DNA of 31,813 bases from an uncultured Lachnospiraceae bacterium. Its GTDB lineage: Bacteria; Bacillota; Clostridia; Lachnospirales; Lachnospiraceae. The notes under the pieces were generated by a model. The model was not told the origin of the DNA, ran no database searches, and saw only the letters and a program-made list of their open reading frames with translations. Position numbers and translations under genes: made by a program. The stretch covers positions 1 to 31,813 of the forward strand of contig CAMJWQ010000002.1 in assembly GCA_946409475.1 (NCBI GenBank), given 5' to 3'. Shown here piece after piece: positions 17,136-25,927 of the stretch; the stretch's first letter is position 1; each line of letters begins with the position of its first letter.

Positions 17136-18554
17136 ATGTATAATCCAAAATCATCAAAGGCAGAAGAATTCATATCACACAAAGAGGTTCTGGAAACCTT
17201 GGCTTATGCCGAAAAGAACAAGAACAACGCTGCTTTGATTGACGGCATTCTTAAAAAGGCAAGGCAGCTGAAAGGGCTGACCCACAAAGAGGCGGCGGTA
17301 CTCCTTGACTGTGAACTGGAAGAAAAAAACAAGGAAATTTATGCTCTCGCAGAACAGATCAAAAAGGATTTTTACGGGAACCGTATCGTTTTATTTGCCC
17401 CCCTTTACCTGTCCAATTACTGTGTAAACGGCTGTGTATACTGTCCTTATCACATGAAGAACAAGCATATTACCAGAAAGAAAATGACCCAGGAGGAAAT
17501 ACGCAGGGAAGTGATAGCCCTGCAGGATATGGGGCATAAAAGGCTTGCCATAGAGACAGGGGAGGATCCGGTAAACAATCCCATTGAATACGTCCTGGAA
17601 AGCATTAAGACTATTTATGACATTAAGCATAAAAATGGGGCCATAAGGCGTGTGAATGTGAATATAGCGGCTACTACCGTAGAAAATTATAAAAAGCTGA
17701 AGGAGGCGGGAATCGGTACTTATATTCTTTTTCAGGAAACTTATCACAAGGAAAGCTATGAAAAACTGCATCCTACGGGACCTAAGCATGATTATGCTTA
17801 CCATACGGAAGCCATGGACAGAGCCATGCAAGGAGGTATCGATGATGTAGGTATAGGAGTGCTTTTCGGCCTGGAGCTATACCGTTATGAATTCGCTGCC
17901 CTATTAATGCATGCGGAGCATCTGGAAGCCGTATTCGGAGTTGGCCCCCATACCATAAGCGTTCCCAGAATCCGGCCTGCCGACGACATTGATCCCGGTG
18001 CCTTTGACAATGGTATTAATGACGACATATTTGCCAAGCTGGTGGCATGTATCCGTGTATCCGTACCTTATACCGGTATGATTGTATCTACCAGAGAAAG
18101 CAAGGAATGCAGGGAACGGGTGCTGCATCTGGGAATCTCGCAGATCAGCGGAGGCTCAAAGACCAGTGTGGGAGGCTATTATGAACCGGAAGAGGAGGAT
18201 GAAAATTCTTCACAATTTGATGTCAGTGACAGAAGAACCCTGGATGAAGTGGTGAAATGGCTAATGGAAATGGATTATATACCCAGCTTTTGTACGGCAT
18301 GCTACCGGGAAGGCAGAACCGGAGACAGATTTATGAGTCTGTGTAAGAGCGGACAGATATTAAACTGCTGTCATCCTAATGCTCTCATGACGTTAAAGGA
18401 ATATCTGGAGGACTATGCCTGTCCCGAAACAAAAAGAACCGGTGAAGAGCTCATAGAAAGAGAAATCAGGAAAATCCCCAATGAAAAGGTGCTGGGAATT
18501 GTTAAGAGGAATTTGGCCAATATCGGTGAGGGAAGCCGTGATTTTAGATTTTAA
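17136..18554 (+). CDS. hydG: [FeFe]-hydrogenase H-cluster maturase HydG (tyrosine lyase)
   Basis: HydG cleaves tyrosine by radical SAM chemistry and builds the CO- and CN-bearing iron synthon. The 472-residue length is typical. The SAM cluster cysteines are Cys96, Cys100 and Cys103 (CVNGCVYC). The C-terminal auxiliary cluster ligands are Cys386, Cys389 and Cys412 (CTAC ... NCCHPN). These positions match my memory of the Clostridium acetobutylicum enzyme, so the protein looks fully functional. AAAGGAG precedes the ATG. The gene lies in series with hydE and hydF. Confidence 0.96.
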   Translation: MYNPKSSKAEEFISHKEVLETLAYAEKNKNNAALIDGILKKARQLKGLTHKEAAVLLDCELEEKNKEIYALAEQIKKDFYGNRIVLFAPLYLSNYCVNGCVYCPYHMKNKHITRKKMTQEEIRREVIALQDMGHKRLAIETGEDPVNNPIEYVLESIKTIYDIKHKNGAIRRVNVNIAATTVENYKKLKEAGIGTYILFQETYHKESYEKLHPTGPKHDYAYHTEAMDRAMQGGIDDVGIGVLFGLELYRYEFAALLMHAEHLEAVFGVGPHTISVPRIRPADDIDPGAFDNGINDDIFAKLVACIRVSVPYTGMIVSTRESKECRERVLHLGISQISGGSKTSVGGYYEPEEEDENSSQFDVSDRRTLDEVVKWLMEMDYIPSFCTACYREGRTGDRFMSLCKSGQILNCCHPNALMTLKEYLEDYACPETKRTGEELIEREIRKIPNEKVLGIVKRNLANIGEGSRDFRF

Positions 18555-18648
18555 TCCTGACAAGGTTTTTATTTTTAATGGAAAACAGGTAAAAATTAAA
18601 ATACGGTTAAGCAGCTGTAAGATTTAGTTTTCAGGAAGGAGAAGAGCT

Positions 18649-19884
18649 ATGGGATTAAATGACACACCATCTGCAAACCGTATACATATCGGATTCTTTG
18701 GCAGAAGAAATGCCGGTAAATCCAGTATTGTGAATGCTGTCACCGGACAGGAGCTGGCCATCGTATCCGATGTAAAAGGCACGACTACGGATCCTGTTTT
18801 TAAAGCTATGGAGCTGTTGCCCCTGGGACCTGTTATGATAATAGATACTCCCGGAATTGACGACAGGGGTTCCCTGGGAGAGCTTCGCATTAAAAAAACC
18901 AGACAGGTCCTGAATAAGACCGATGTCGCCGTTTTGGTGATTGATTTTGCTAAAGGCAGGACAAAAGAGGATGAAGAGCTGATTGCCATCTTTAAAAATA
19001 AGAAGATACCCTTTCTTGTGATTTATAATAAAGCGGATTTAAAAAATGAGAATACCATTCACTCAGAGAAAATAACTGGTAATGATTTCGAAAACGCAAA
19101 TGAAATGGCAGTCAGCGCCAGGACCGGATACAATGTGGATAAGCTGAAGGAAAGAATAGCTGCCTTAGCCCATACAACGGAATCTAAATTCATGCTTGTG
19201 GGGGATTTGCTGCAGCCATCCGATTTTGTTGTCCTTGTTACCCCCATTGATAAGGCAGCTCCCAAGGGCCGGCTGATACTGCCTCAACAGCAGACGATAC
19301 GTGACATACTGGAAGCAGATGCCGCCGCCATTGTGGTTAAGGAATATGAGCTCCGCGAAGCTCTTTCGAATCTGGGAAAAAAGCCAAAGCTTGTCATTAC
19401 GGACAGCCAGGTCTTTGCAAAGGTGTCGGCAGATACCCCGAAGGACATTTGGCTGACCTCCTTTTCTATTCTTTTTGCCAGATATAAAGGACTTCTGCAG
19501 ACTGCCGTAAAAGGGGCAAAGGCATTGGAAGTCCTGCAGGAGGGGGATAAGGTATTAATTTCCGAAGGATGTACCCATCACAGGCAGTGTGATGATATCG
19601 GTACGGTAAAGCTCCCCAGATGGATAAAAGCTTATACCGGAAAACAGATAATTTTCGAATCCACTTCGGGTATGGAGTTTCCCGGGGAATTGTCGGATTA
19701 TAAGCTGATCGTGCACTGCGGCGGATGTATGCTGAACGACCGGGAAATGAAATACCGCCAGAAGTGTGCCCGGGATCAGCAGGTTCCCATTACCAATTAC
19801 GGTATTTTGATTGCTTATATGCAGGGGATTTTGAAACGGAGCATTTCCATGTTTCCCCATATTTTAATGGAAATGGAGGAGTAG
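18649..19884 (+). CDS. hydF: [FeFe]-hydrogenase maturation GTPase HydF
   Basis: HydF is the GTPase scaffold on which the two-iron subcluster is finished and from which it is delivered to the hydrogenase. The 411-residue protein has a GTPase domain with P-loop GRRNAGKS (residues 18-25), DTPGIDDRG and NKAD motifs. A dimerisation domain follows, then a C-terminal cluster domain with Cys308 in CTHH and Cys357/Cys360 in HCGGC, the conserved ligands. GGAAGGAG precedes the ATG. The gap after hydG is 94 bases with AT-rich sequence, in which I see no convincing promoter or terminator. Confidence 0.96.
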   Translation: MGLNDTPSANRIHIGFFGRRNAGKSSIVNAVTGQELAIVSDVKGTTTDPVFKAMELLPLGPVMIIDTPGIDDRGSLGELRIKKTRQVLNKTDVAVLVIDFAKGRTKEDEELIAIFKNKKIPFLVIYNKADLKNENTIHSEKITGNDFENANEMAVSARTGYNVDKLKERIAALAHTTESKFMLVGDLLQPSDFVVLVTPIDKAAPKGRLILPQQQTIRDILEADAAAIVVKEYELREALSNLGKKPKLVITDSQVFAKVSADTPKDIWLTSFSILFARYKGLLQTAVKGAKALEVLQEGDKVLISEGCTHHRQCDDIGTVKLPRWIKAYTGKQIIFESTSGMEFPGELSDYKLIVHCGGCMLNDREMKYRQKCARDQQVPITNYGILIAYMQGILKRSISMFPHILMEMEE

Positions 19885-19888
19885 GTCT

Positions 19889-21247
19889 ATGCGAAGGGAA
19901 GAAGACGATATCGGTAAACTGCAGCTTGATGATGAAATACTATACGGTATCCAAACGGCCAGGGCAATGGCAAACTTTGATTTACAGGATAAAAAAACAG
20001 ACAAAGAGCTTATTTATGCTATGGTAACGGTAAAAAAAGCGGCGGCTTTGACCTATAAAAAGCTGAAGATTGGAAGAGAAGGGATCTACGGGGCAATAAT
20101 AGAAGCCTGTGATATGATTTTAGAGGGAAAAGCGGATCATTTCTTTCTCACGGATGCCCTCCAGGGGGGAGCAGGAACCTCCGCCCATATGAACGTGAAC
20201 GAGGTTGTCGCCAATTTATCATTACAAAGGCTTGGCTTTTCCTGCGGAAGATATGATATCCTTCATCCCCTAGATGATGTTAACCGCGGGCAGTCCACAA
20301 ACGATGTGTATCCTACGGCACTGCGCATTGCGGCAATTCGGCTGCTTCGGAAGCTTAGTGAGAGCTGCGCCAAGCTGCAGCAGTCGCTACAGGAAAAAGA
20401 GAAGGAATTTGAGAACATTCAAAAGCTGGGCAGAACGGAAATGATGGATGCCGTTCCCATAACACTGGGACAGGAATTCGGCTCCTATGCCCAGGCAATT
20501 TCCAGGGACCGGTGGCGGTTATATAAGGTGGAAGAGCGTCTCAGGCAGGTAAATATCGGAGGAACTGCCGTGGGAGGCGGCAATAACGCAGACAGAAAAT
20601 ACCGGTTTATGGTGATAGAAGAATTACGGGAATTAACGGGGATAGGACTTGCAGCGGCAGAGTATCCCATGGATATTACCCAGAATAATGATGTATTTGC
20701 GGAGGTATCCGGTCTGCTAAAGGCTCTTGCCGTAAACCTTATGAAAATAGCGAATGATTTGCGGCTTATGAATTCCGGTCCCGGGGGAGGGTTATCGGAG
20801 ATCCTTCTTGCCCCGCTCCAAAAGGGAAGCACCATAATGCCCGGCAAGGTGAATCCCGTAATTCCGGAAATGGTCATGCAGGTGGCCATGAAGGTTATGG
20901 CGAATGATTATGCCGTAGCCATGGCGGCATCGCATGGCGAATTTGAATTGAATGCGTTCCTGCCGTTGATTGCCGATTCCCTGCTTCAAAATTTAAAGCT
21001 CTTAATCAATGCCACTAAACTTTTCAGAACGAAATGTGTGGCATTAATAAAGCCCAATGAAGAAAGATGCCGGGAACTGTTAGAAAGCTCCTGCGCCTTT
21101 GCAACTGCCTTTACAGCAGATTTAGGATATGATAAAGTAAATACCATATTGACGGAATCGAAGGGAGATCCCATAAGGGCATTAGAAAAGCTGAAAGCAG
21201 CTTACCGAGATAAGTATAACAATAAAAAGAGTAAAGGAGAGGAATAA
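19889..21247 (+). CDS. aspA: Aspartate ammonia-lyase
   Basis: This 452-residue member of the fumarase/aspartase superfamily probably converts L-aspartate to fumarate and ammonium. The signature GSTIMPGKVNP includes the likely catalytic Ser314 on the flexible loop. Other conserved stretches are GQSTNDVYPTALRIA and the TQNNDVFAEVSG segment. It starts 4 bases after hydF with GGAGGAG upstream, so it belongs to the maturation operon. Free ammonium has been implicated as the source of the bridging amine of the H-cluster, which gives a plausible reason for the linkage. Fumarate may also feed electron disposal. Fumarase activity is less likely, but specificity is not proven by sequence alone. Confidence 0.88.
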   Translation: MRREEDDIGKLQLDDEILYGIQTARAMANFDLQDKKTDKELIYAMVTVKKAAALTYKKLKIGREGIYGAIIEACDMILEGKADHFFLTDALQGGAGTSAHMNVNEVVANLSLQRLGFSCGRYDILHPLDDVNRGQSTNDVYPTALRIAAIRLLRKLSESCAKLQQSLQEKEKEFENIQKLGRTEMMDAVPITLGQEFGSYAQAISRDRWRLYKVEERLRQVNIGGTAVGGGNNADRKYRFMVIEELRELTGIGLAAAEYPMDITQNNDVFAEVSGLLKALAVNLMKIANDLRLMNSGPGGGLSEILLAPLQKGSTIMPGKVNPVIPEMVMQVAMKVMANDYAVAMAASHGEFELNAFLPLIADSLLQNLKLLINATKLFRTKCVALIKPNEERCRELLESSCAFATAFTADLGYDKVNTILTESKGDPIRALEKLKAAYRDKYNNKKSKGEE

Positions 21248-21248
21248 T

Positions 21249-21716
21249 ATGTTGGAAAAAAATGTAAAAGCACCTGAATTTACTTTGTCTGACAAAGAAG
21301 GAAAAGAAGTTTCCCTGTCTGATTTTCATGGGAAAAAGGTAGTCCTGTATTTTTATCCCAAGGACGATACACCGGGCTGTACCAAACAGGCATGCGCCTT
21401 TGGCGGGCTCTATGGAGAATTCCGGGCTGTCAATGCGGTTATTATCGGAATCAGCAAAGACAGTACGGACTCACACCAGAAATTTGCGGATAAATACGGC
21501 CTGCCCTTTATTTTGCTGTCTGATCCTGATTTAAAAGCGATTACTGCCTATGATGTGTGGAAGGAGAAGAAGCTTTACGGCAAGGTAAGTATGGGTGTTG
21601 AGAGAAGTACTTATATTATAGATGAAGAAGGAATGATTGAAGAAGTCATGCCCAGGGTAAAACCGGATACCAATGCGGCGGAGGTTTTGGAATATTTGCG
21701 GGAAAGCGGTAAATAA
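21249..21716 (+). CDS. bcp: Bcp-type thioredoxin-dependent peroxiredoxin
   Basis: This 155-residue atypical two-cysteine peroxiredoxin reduces hydrogen peroxide and organic hydroperoxides using thioredoxin. The peroxidatic Cys44 lies in TPGCT and the resolving Cys49 five residues later, the spacing typical of BCP/PrxQ. It starts 2 bases after the aspartase stop, using AAAGGAG inside the end of aspA, and is followed by a terminator, so it is the last gene of the hyd operon. A role in protecting oxygen-sensitive maturases or hydrogenase is inferred from position. Confidence 0.93.
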   Translation: MLEKNVKAPEFTLSDKEGKEVSLSDFHGKKVVLYFYPKDDTPGCTKQACAFGGLYGEFRAVNAVIIGISKDSTDSHQKFADKYGLPFILLSDPDLKAITAYDVWKEKKLYGKVSMGVERSTYIIDEEGMIEEVMPRVKPDTNAAEVLEYLRESGK

Positions 21717-21737
21717 AAGTAAACAATGGTTAAGGCT

Positions 21738-21771
21738 AAAGATGTACCCAGGTACATCTTTTTTCTTTTTA
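21738..21771 (+). terminator. Terminator of the hyd-aspA-bcp operon
   Basis: AAAGATGTAC and GTACATCTTT form a 10-bp stem with a CCAG loop, continuing into a T-rich tract interrupted by one C. It lies 22 bases after the bcp stop. Confidence 0.88.
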
Positions 21772-21809
21772 TACCTGCTGATAGTAATAGAATGAATATT
21801 ATGATAAAA

Positions 21810-21835
21810 TTTACATGACAGAAAAAATATGTAAA
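21810..21835 (+). promoter_or_regulatory. Inverted repeat before the second regulator gene
   Basis: TTTACAT and ATGTAAA form a perfect 7-bp inverted repeat with a 12-base spacer, about 32 bases before the regulator start. It may be an operator or a small 5' hairpin. A TATGAT lies just upstream (21800-21805) without a clear -35. Confidence 0.3.
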
Positions 21836-21867
21836 GGGTGAAAGTAAACGGAAAGAGGGGAAGGGCT

Positions 21868-22920
21868 ATGGTCAAAATGCTGATTGTCGATGACGAAAGT
21901 TTTGTTAGAGAATGTTTGCGGACACAAATAGTATGGGATTCCATTGGCGTAGAGGTGAGCGGAACGGCAAAGAACGGAGAAGAGGCATTGCAGCTATATA
22001 GGGAAAGCCGTCCGCAATTAATATTGAGTGATGTAAGAATGCCTAAAATTAATGGTATTGAATTAATGAGGAATATCCGGCAAATTAACGCACATGTGGA
22101 ATTTGTTTTTATCAGTGGATATCAGGATTTTGATTATGTGAAAAGAGCGCTTGATTATGGAGCCAGCGGATATGTGCTAAAGCCTATAGAAACAAATGAA
22201 TTGGTAGAAGCAATTGCCAGAGCCGTTAAAAAGATTGAAAAAGAAAGTATGGATAAAGCGGCTTTAGATAATTCCCTGTCCGTAAATCCTTACGAAGTAA
22301 AATATAAAAGGATTGTAAGCAGGATCAAACAGGCAGATAAGAGATGCTTACTGGAAAGCGGAAATGATTTTGAAAGATATATAGTATCCTGCAAAGACTT
22401 TGAAGAAAAGCAGCAGATGCTCCAGCAGTTCATTAAGGAGTTGTTAAAAACCAGTAACAGGGAACAGAAGGAATATCTTTTAAAGGCCATATCAAAATTA
22501 TATCTTTGCCAGCAGGATAAGGAGCTGACAGATTTTTGGAAAAATTTCAGGAGAGAAATCACGGAGTTATATTCAGCTTCGCCCGTTCCTGCTAAAAAAC
22601 AGAGTGTTGAAGAGATAAAAGCATATATACAGGATCATTTTAAAGAAGTTACCTTATCGCTTACCAGTATGTCGGAACAGTTGAATATCTCTCCCAATTA
22701 CATATCCACACTTTTTTCTAAAAAATGCAAATGCAGTATAGTGACTTATATTCATCTCCTGAGAATGGAGGAAGCAAAAAAACAATTGGCCGATTCGGAT
22801 ACGAAAATCAGCTGCATAGCGGAATCCATTGGTTATGAAAATACAACCTATTTCAGTACCATATTTAAACGGATGGTCGGAAAATCTCCGAAAGAATACA
22901 GGCTGCAAAAAAGGGGTTAG
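21868..22920 (+). CDS. YesN-like response regulator with AraC-type output domain (second pair)
   Basis: This 350-residue regulator has a receiver domain (Asp8/Asp9, phospho-acceptor Asp55 in SDVRMP, Lys in LKPIE). A short linker of about 120 residues follows, then a C-terminal AraC-type DNA-binding domain (NISPNYISTLFSKKC and GYENTTYFSTIFKRMVGKSPKEYR). It is about 180 residues shorter than the first YesN-like protein because the central domain is reduced. An upstream in-frame ATG at 21838 is disfavoured: GAGGGGAAGG directly precedes 21868. The kinase gene follows 6 bases after the stop. By position it should control the YtfQ-type transporter and sugar catabolic genes downstream. Confidence 0.92.
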   Translation: MVKMLIVDDESFVRECLRTQIVWDSIGVEVSGTAKNGEEALQLYRESRPQLILSDVRMPKINGIELMRNIRQINAHVEFVFISGYQDFDYVKRALDYGASGYVLKPIETNELVEAIARAVKKIEKESMDKAALDNSLSVNPYEVKYKRIVSRIKQADKRCLLESGNDFERYIVSCKDFEEKQQMLQQFIKELLKTSNREQKEYLLKAISKLYLCQQDKELTDFWKNFRREITELYSASPVPAKKQSVEEIKAYIQDHFKEVTLSLTSMSEQLNISPNYISTLFSKKCKCSIVTYIHLLRMEEAKKQLADSDTKISCIAESIGYENTTYFSTIFKRMVGKSPKEYRLQKRG

Positions 22921-22926
22921 AGGATA

Positions 22927-24693
22927 ATGGGAAAAGTTTCTATTGAAAAGCGGCTGCGGGAATTATTTATTGCCACGGCTGTTGTGGCAATGGCCATGAG
23001 TATTACCATATCTACAATCTTTTATATTAATAATATCATTAAAACGGCTAAGGATAATATAAATGCTACCATGGATTATAATGGAGCTGAAATCAATAAA
23101 ATCATTGCGGAAGGGATTGAATTTTTATCCATATTGGAAAATGATATTACGATACAGCAGGCCATAAGAGAGAATGATTTTGAAAATGAAAAGGGAATAT
23201 ATGCCCAGCGAATCTCTTTAAACTCTTATTTACGAATTTTGGCAAATAATTATTCGGAAGATATGGATGGTACCTATTTGCTGTTAGATGACGGAAGAAG
23301 CTTTAAATCCAGTGTTTATCCCTTTCGGAATGATGATTTCCAGAATAAAAAATGGTATCAGGGTATCATTTCCCAAGAAAATATCCGGTATGATTTCGGT
23401 TATGAGGGAACCAGAGTCATCAGTAATATTGTATATCCCTGCTTTTCCATAGGCCGGCAAATCAGGAATTATAAAACGGGAGAGGTAGTAGGCATTATTA
23501 TTATAGAATATAAAATGGAGATATTGAAAAAAATTATAGAAAAAAATAGCAGTACTATTAATTTGGATTTTTCCGTTTGTGATGAAATAACGGACAGGGA
23601 TTGGGACGTGCTCCATAATAAATTTATAGAAAAGGATAATACGAGAAGAGAGAAATTAGGTATCATTACCCTGCGGCAAAGCCTGGAAAACGGGTGGATC
23701 ATTACGGCAAAGTCCAGTTGGTTTCAGATGATAAAAAGGGAATTGCTGATTACCGGAATGATAATTTTTATCGGTATTATTATAATTACGACAGCATCGG
23801 TTATATTTGCTATTCGATTTTCTAAGGCCATTACTGCACCATTACATGAAGTGCTGCTTCATATGGAGAATATTGACCAGGATAATTTGAAAAAAACCAT
23901 AGCCATCAATACGAAATTCATTGAAATGGAGAAGCTTGTATCAGGACTGAATGAGATGACATCCCAGATAAATGATTTGTTTGAAAAGGGCAGGATGGTT
24001 GAACAGGATATGAGAAAAGCTCATTTTATGGCTCTGCAGGCCCAGATAAACCCGCATTTTTTATACAATACCTTAGATCATATTGCCTGGCAGATAAGGG
24101 TAAATATGTATGATGAGGCACTGGCATCTATTATCGCATTGGCTAAATTCTTCCGTTTAGCTTTAAATATGGGAGAAGAATTGATTACACTGGAAAAGGA
24201 ACTGGAGCATACGAATTATTATCTGCAGATTCAAACTGCCAGATTTAAGGATGAAATATCCTATCAAATGAATATGGAAATGGAGCAAAATAAACTCAAG
24301 GAGCTGGTGGTGCCTAAATTTATATTACAGCCCCTGGTAGAGAACTCCATTTATCATGGAATCCGTGATGTGGGAGAGACGGGGAAAATTACCGTTTCCG
24401 TACGGGAGGTGGACCAGTATACATATATTTTAATACATGATGACGGTGCAGGTATTCCAAAGGAGAAATTAAAGAGTCTGAATGAATCATTAATGAAGGG
24501 AGAGATCAATAACAGGGATACGGACAAGGGATATGGAATATTAAATGTGAATCAAAGAATTAAATACCTGTTTGGAATGGACTACGGATTGGTTATTGAA
24601 AGCATAGAGGGAAAATTTACGACAGTAAAGGTATTGCTTCCGTTGGCAAATATAGATTCCCAAATAGTACAAAAGCATAAAATACACAAATAA
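22927..24693 (+). CDS. YesM-like sensor histidine kinase (second pair)
   Basis: This 588-residue membrane kinase has a first helix at about 15-38 and an extracellular sensor of about 230 residues with Cache-like features (GTYLLLDDGRSFKS). A second helix (about 272-297) and HAMP linker follow. The His_kinase domain has His377 in QAQINPHFLYNTLD, and the ATPase domain has N-box VENSIYHG and G-box DDGAGIP. All catalytic motifs are present. It shares class and motifs with the first kinase, but the extracellular regions look little alike, pointing to a different signal. A hairpin with a U6 tract follows 55 bases after the stop. Confidence 0.92.
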   Translation: MGKVSIEKRLRELFIATAVVAMAMSITISTIFYINNIIKTAKDNINATMDYNGAEINKIIAEGIEFLSILENDITIQQAIRENDFENEKGIYAQRISLNSYLRILANNYSEDMDGTYLLLDDGRSFKSSVYPFRNDDFQNKKWYQGIISQENIRYDFGYEGTRVISNIVYPCFSIGRQIRNYKTGEVVGIIIIEYKMEILKKIIEKNSSTINLDFSVCDEITDRDWDVLHNKFIEKDNTRREKLGIITLRQSLENGWIITAKSSWFQMIKRELLITGMIIFIGIIIITTASVIFAIRFSKAITAPLHEVLLHMENIDQDNLKKTIAINTKFIEMEKLVSGLNEMTSQINDLFEKGRMVEQDMRKAHFMALQAQINPHFLYNTLDHIAWQIRVNMYDEALASIIALAKFFRLALNMGEELITLEKELEHTNYYLQIQTARFKDEISYQMNMEMEQNKLKELVVPKFILQPLVENSIYHGIRDVGETGKITVSVREVDQYTYILIHDDGAGIPKEKLKSLNESLMKGEINNRDTDKGYGILNVNQRIKYLFGMDYGLVIESIEGKFTTVKVLLPLANIDSQIVQKHKIHK

Positions 24694-24748
24694 TATATGT
24701 AAGAATTGAATAATATGCACAAAAAAAGATTGCAAATATTAAGATATT

Positions 24749-24796
24749 GAAAGATAAGAAGTAAAACGTTTATTTTATTTCCTATCTTTCTTTTTT
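24749..24796 (+). terminator. Terminator between the kinase and the transporter operon
   Basis: The left arm (24749-24766) and right arm (24773-24790) pair over 18 positions with one mismatch and one G-U pair, around a 6-base loop, and are followed by T6. The stem is A/T-rich but long. It separates the regulator pair from the transporter genes. Confidence 0.8.
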
Positions 24797-24801
24797 ATAA
24801 T
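24764..24801 (+). promoter_or_regulatory. Candidate activator-dependent promoter of the ytfQ-like operon
   Basis: A perfect TATAAT (24796-24801) starts at the last T of the terminator, 33 bases before the start codon. The matching -35 position (TTTTAT) is poor. A palindrome AAACGTTT (24764-24771) lies just upstream of it, in the hairpin loop region, and could be an operator or a cre-like site. A weak -35 fits dependence on a YesN-type activator. This is by eye only. Confidence 0.4.
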
Positions 24802-24833
24802 TTAACTATCAACAAACAGCAAGGAGGAATAAG

Positions 24834-25895
24834 ATGAAAAGGAAAGTATTGGCTGCCGTATTAAGCATTACACTGTTTGCATCTCTGGGAGTAACCGGAT
24901 GCTCAAAGGATGACGGTGCGGATGCGGCAGGTACGGGGGAAATTACCACGGAAACAGAAGAAGCATCAGAGACGGAAACGGCTGCTGCGGATTCCGAAGT
25001 AAAGGGAGATATTAATGGTGACGGAATTTTTCGTGTCGGATTTTCCGAGCTTGCCATTGACGGAGCATGGAGAGTGGCTCAGGTGGAAAGTATGGAAAGT
25101 GTTGCAAAGGAAAAGGGCTATGAATTTGTCATGGCAAATGCCGAATTAGATACGGCGAAGCAGTTATCGGATGTGGAGGATCTGCTGGCACAGGATCTGG
25201 ATTTCCTGTTTATTGCCCCTATGGACATGGAAGCTATTGTTCCTGCAATTGAAGCGGCAAAAACAAAAGGCGTTCCCGTTATTTTATTGGACAGGGAAGC
25301 AGCCGCAACAGCCGGAGAAGACTATATCTGCACAATTTTATCCGACTATTTATGGCAGGGAGAGACCTGTGCGGACTGGCTGAATGAGAACGGCGGTTCT
25401 GATTCCTATAAGATTGTGCAGATCACAGGAAAGGTAGGAGGCTCCGATGTCAGGGACAGACAGGCCGGATTTGAAACAGGCGTGGCAAAATATGATAACA
25501 TGGAAATTATCGCTACCCAGTCCGGAGAATGGTCCCGTACGGAGGCACAGAAGGTTATGCAAAATATCATTCAGTCTACGGGCGGAGATTTTAATGTGGT
25601 ATACTGCCATAATGATGAAATGGCATTGGGAGTAGTGCTTGCCTTAAAAGCAGCCGGTATGAATCCCGGCACGGATGTAAAGGTGCTGGCTATTGACGGT
25701 CAGGCTGAAGCGGTAGAAGCGATTATAGCAGGGGAAATTAATTGTATTGCGACCTGTAATCCAAGATTTGGTCCCACTGCATTTGAAACCATGGAAAAGT
25801 ATTTAAATGGTGAAAATATAGATTTGATCATAAATAATGCGGAATATATCATTGACAGCTCAAATGCGGAAGAAAAACTGGCAGATGCATTCTAA
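24834..25895 (+). CDS. YtfQ-like sugar-binding lipoprotein
   Basis: This is the extracellular binding component of the second sugar importer, 353 residues. The signal peptide ends in VTGC (Cys23 lipidated). An acidic Thr/Glu/Ala linker leads to a short GDINGDGIF loop (58-66), just before the first strand of a type 1 binding fold. The body resembles E. coli YtfQ (galactofuranose binder) in VGFSELAIDGAWRVAQ, ILLDREA, TQSGEWSRTEAQKVMQ and YCHNDEMALG. AAGGAGG lies 7 bases before the ATG. Downstream lie one ATPase and two permease genes, the same composition as ytfQRT-yjfF. The ligand here is uncertain because the catabolic genes point to a deoxyhexose or pentose. Confidence 0.88.
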   Translation: MKRKVLAAVLSITLFASLGVTGCSKDDGADAAGTGEITTETEEASETETAAADSEVKGDINGDGIFRVGFSELAIDGAWRVAQVESMESVAKEKGYEFVMANAELDTAKQLSDVEDLLAQDLDFLFIAPMDMEAIVPAIEAAKTKGVPVILLDREAAATAGEDYICTILSDYLWQGETCADWLNENGGSDSYKIVQITGKVGGSDVRDRQAGFETGVAKYDNMEIIATQSGEWSRTEAQKVMQNIIQSTGGDFNVVYCHNDEMALGVVLALKAAGMNPGTDVKVLAIDGQAEAVEAIIAGEINCIATCNPRFGPTAFETMEKYLNGENIDLIINNAEYIIDSSNAEEKLADAF

Positions 25896-25927
25896 CTTAG
25901 GATAATGATGTGGAAGTGAAGGAACAA

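Noticed and set aside
21249..21716. Alkyl hydroperoxide reductase AhpC as identity of the peroxiredoxin
   Set aside because: The resolving cysteine lies five residues after the peroxidatic one and the length is about 155, both typical of BCP/PrxQ and not of AhpC.
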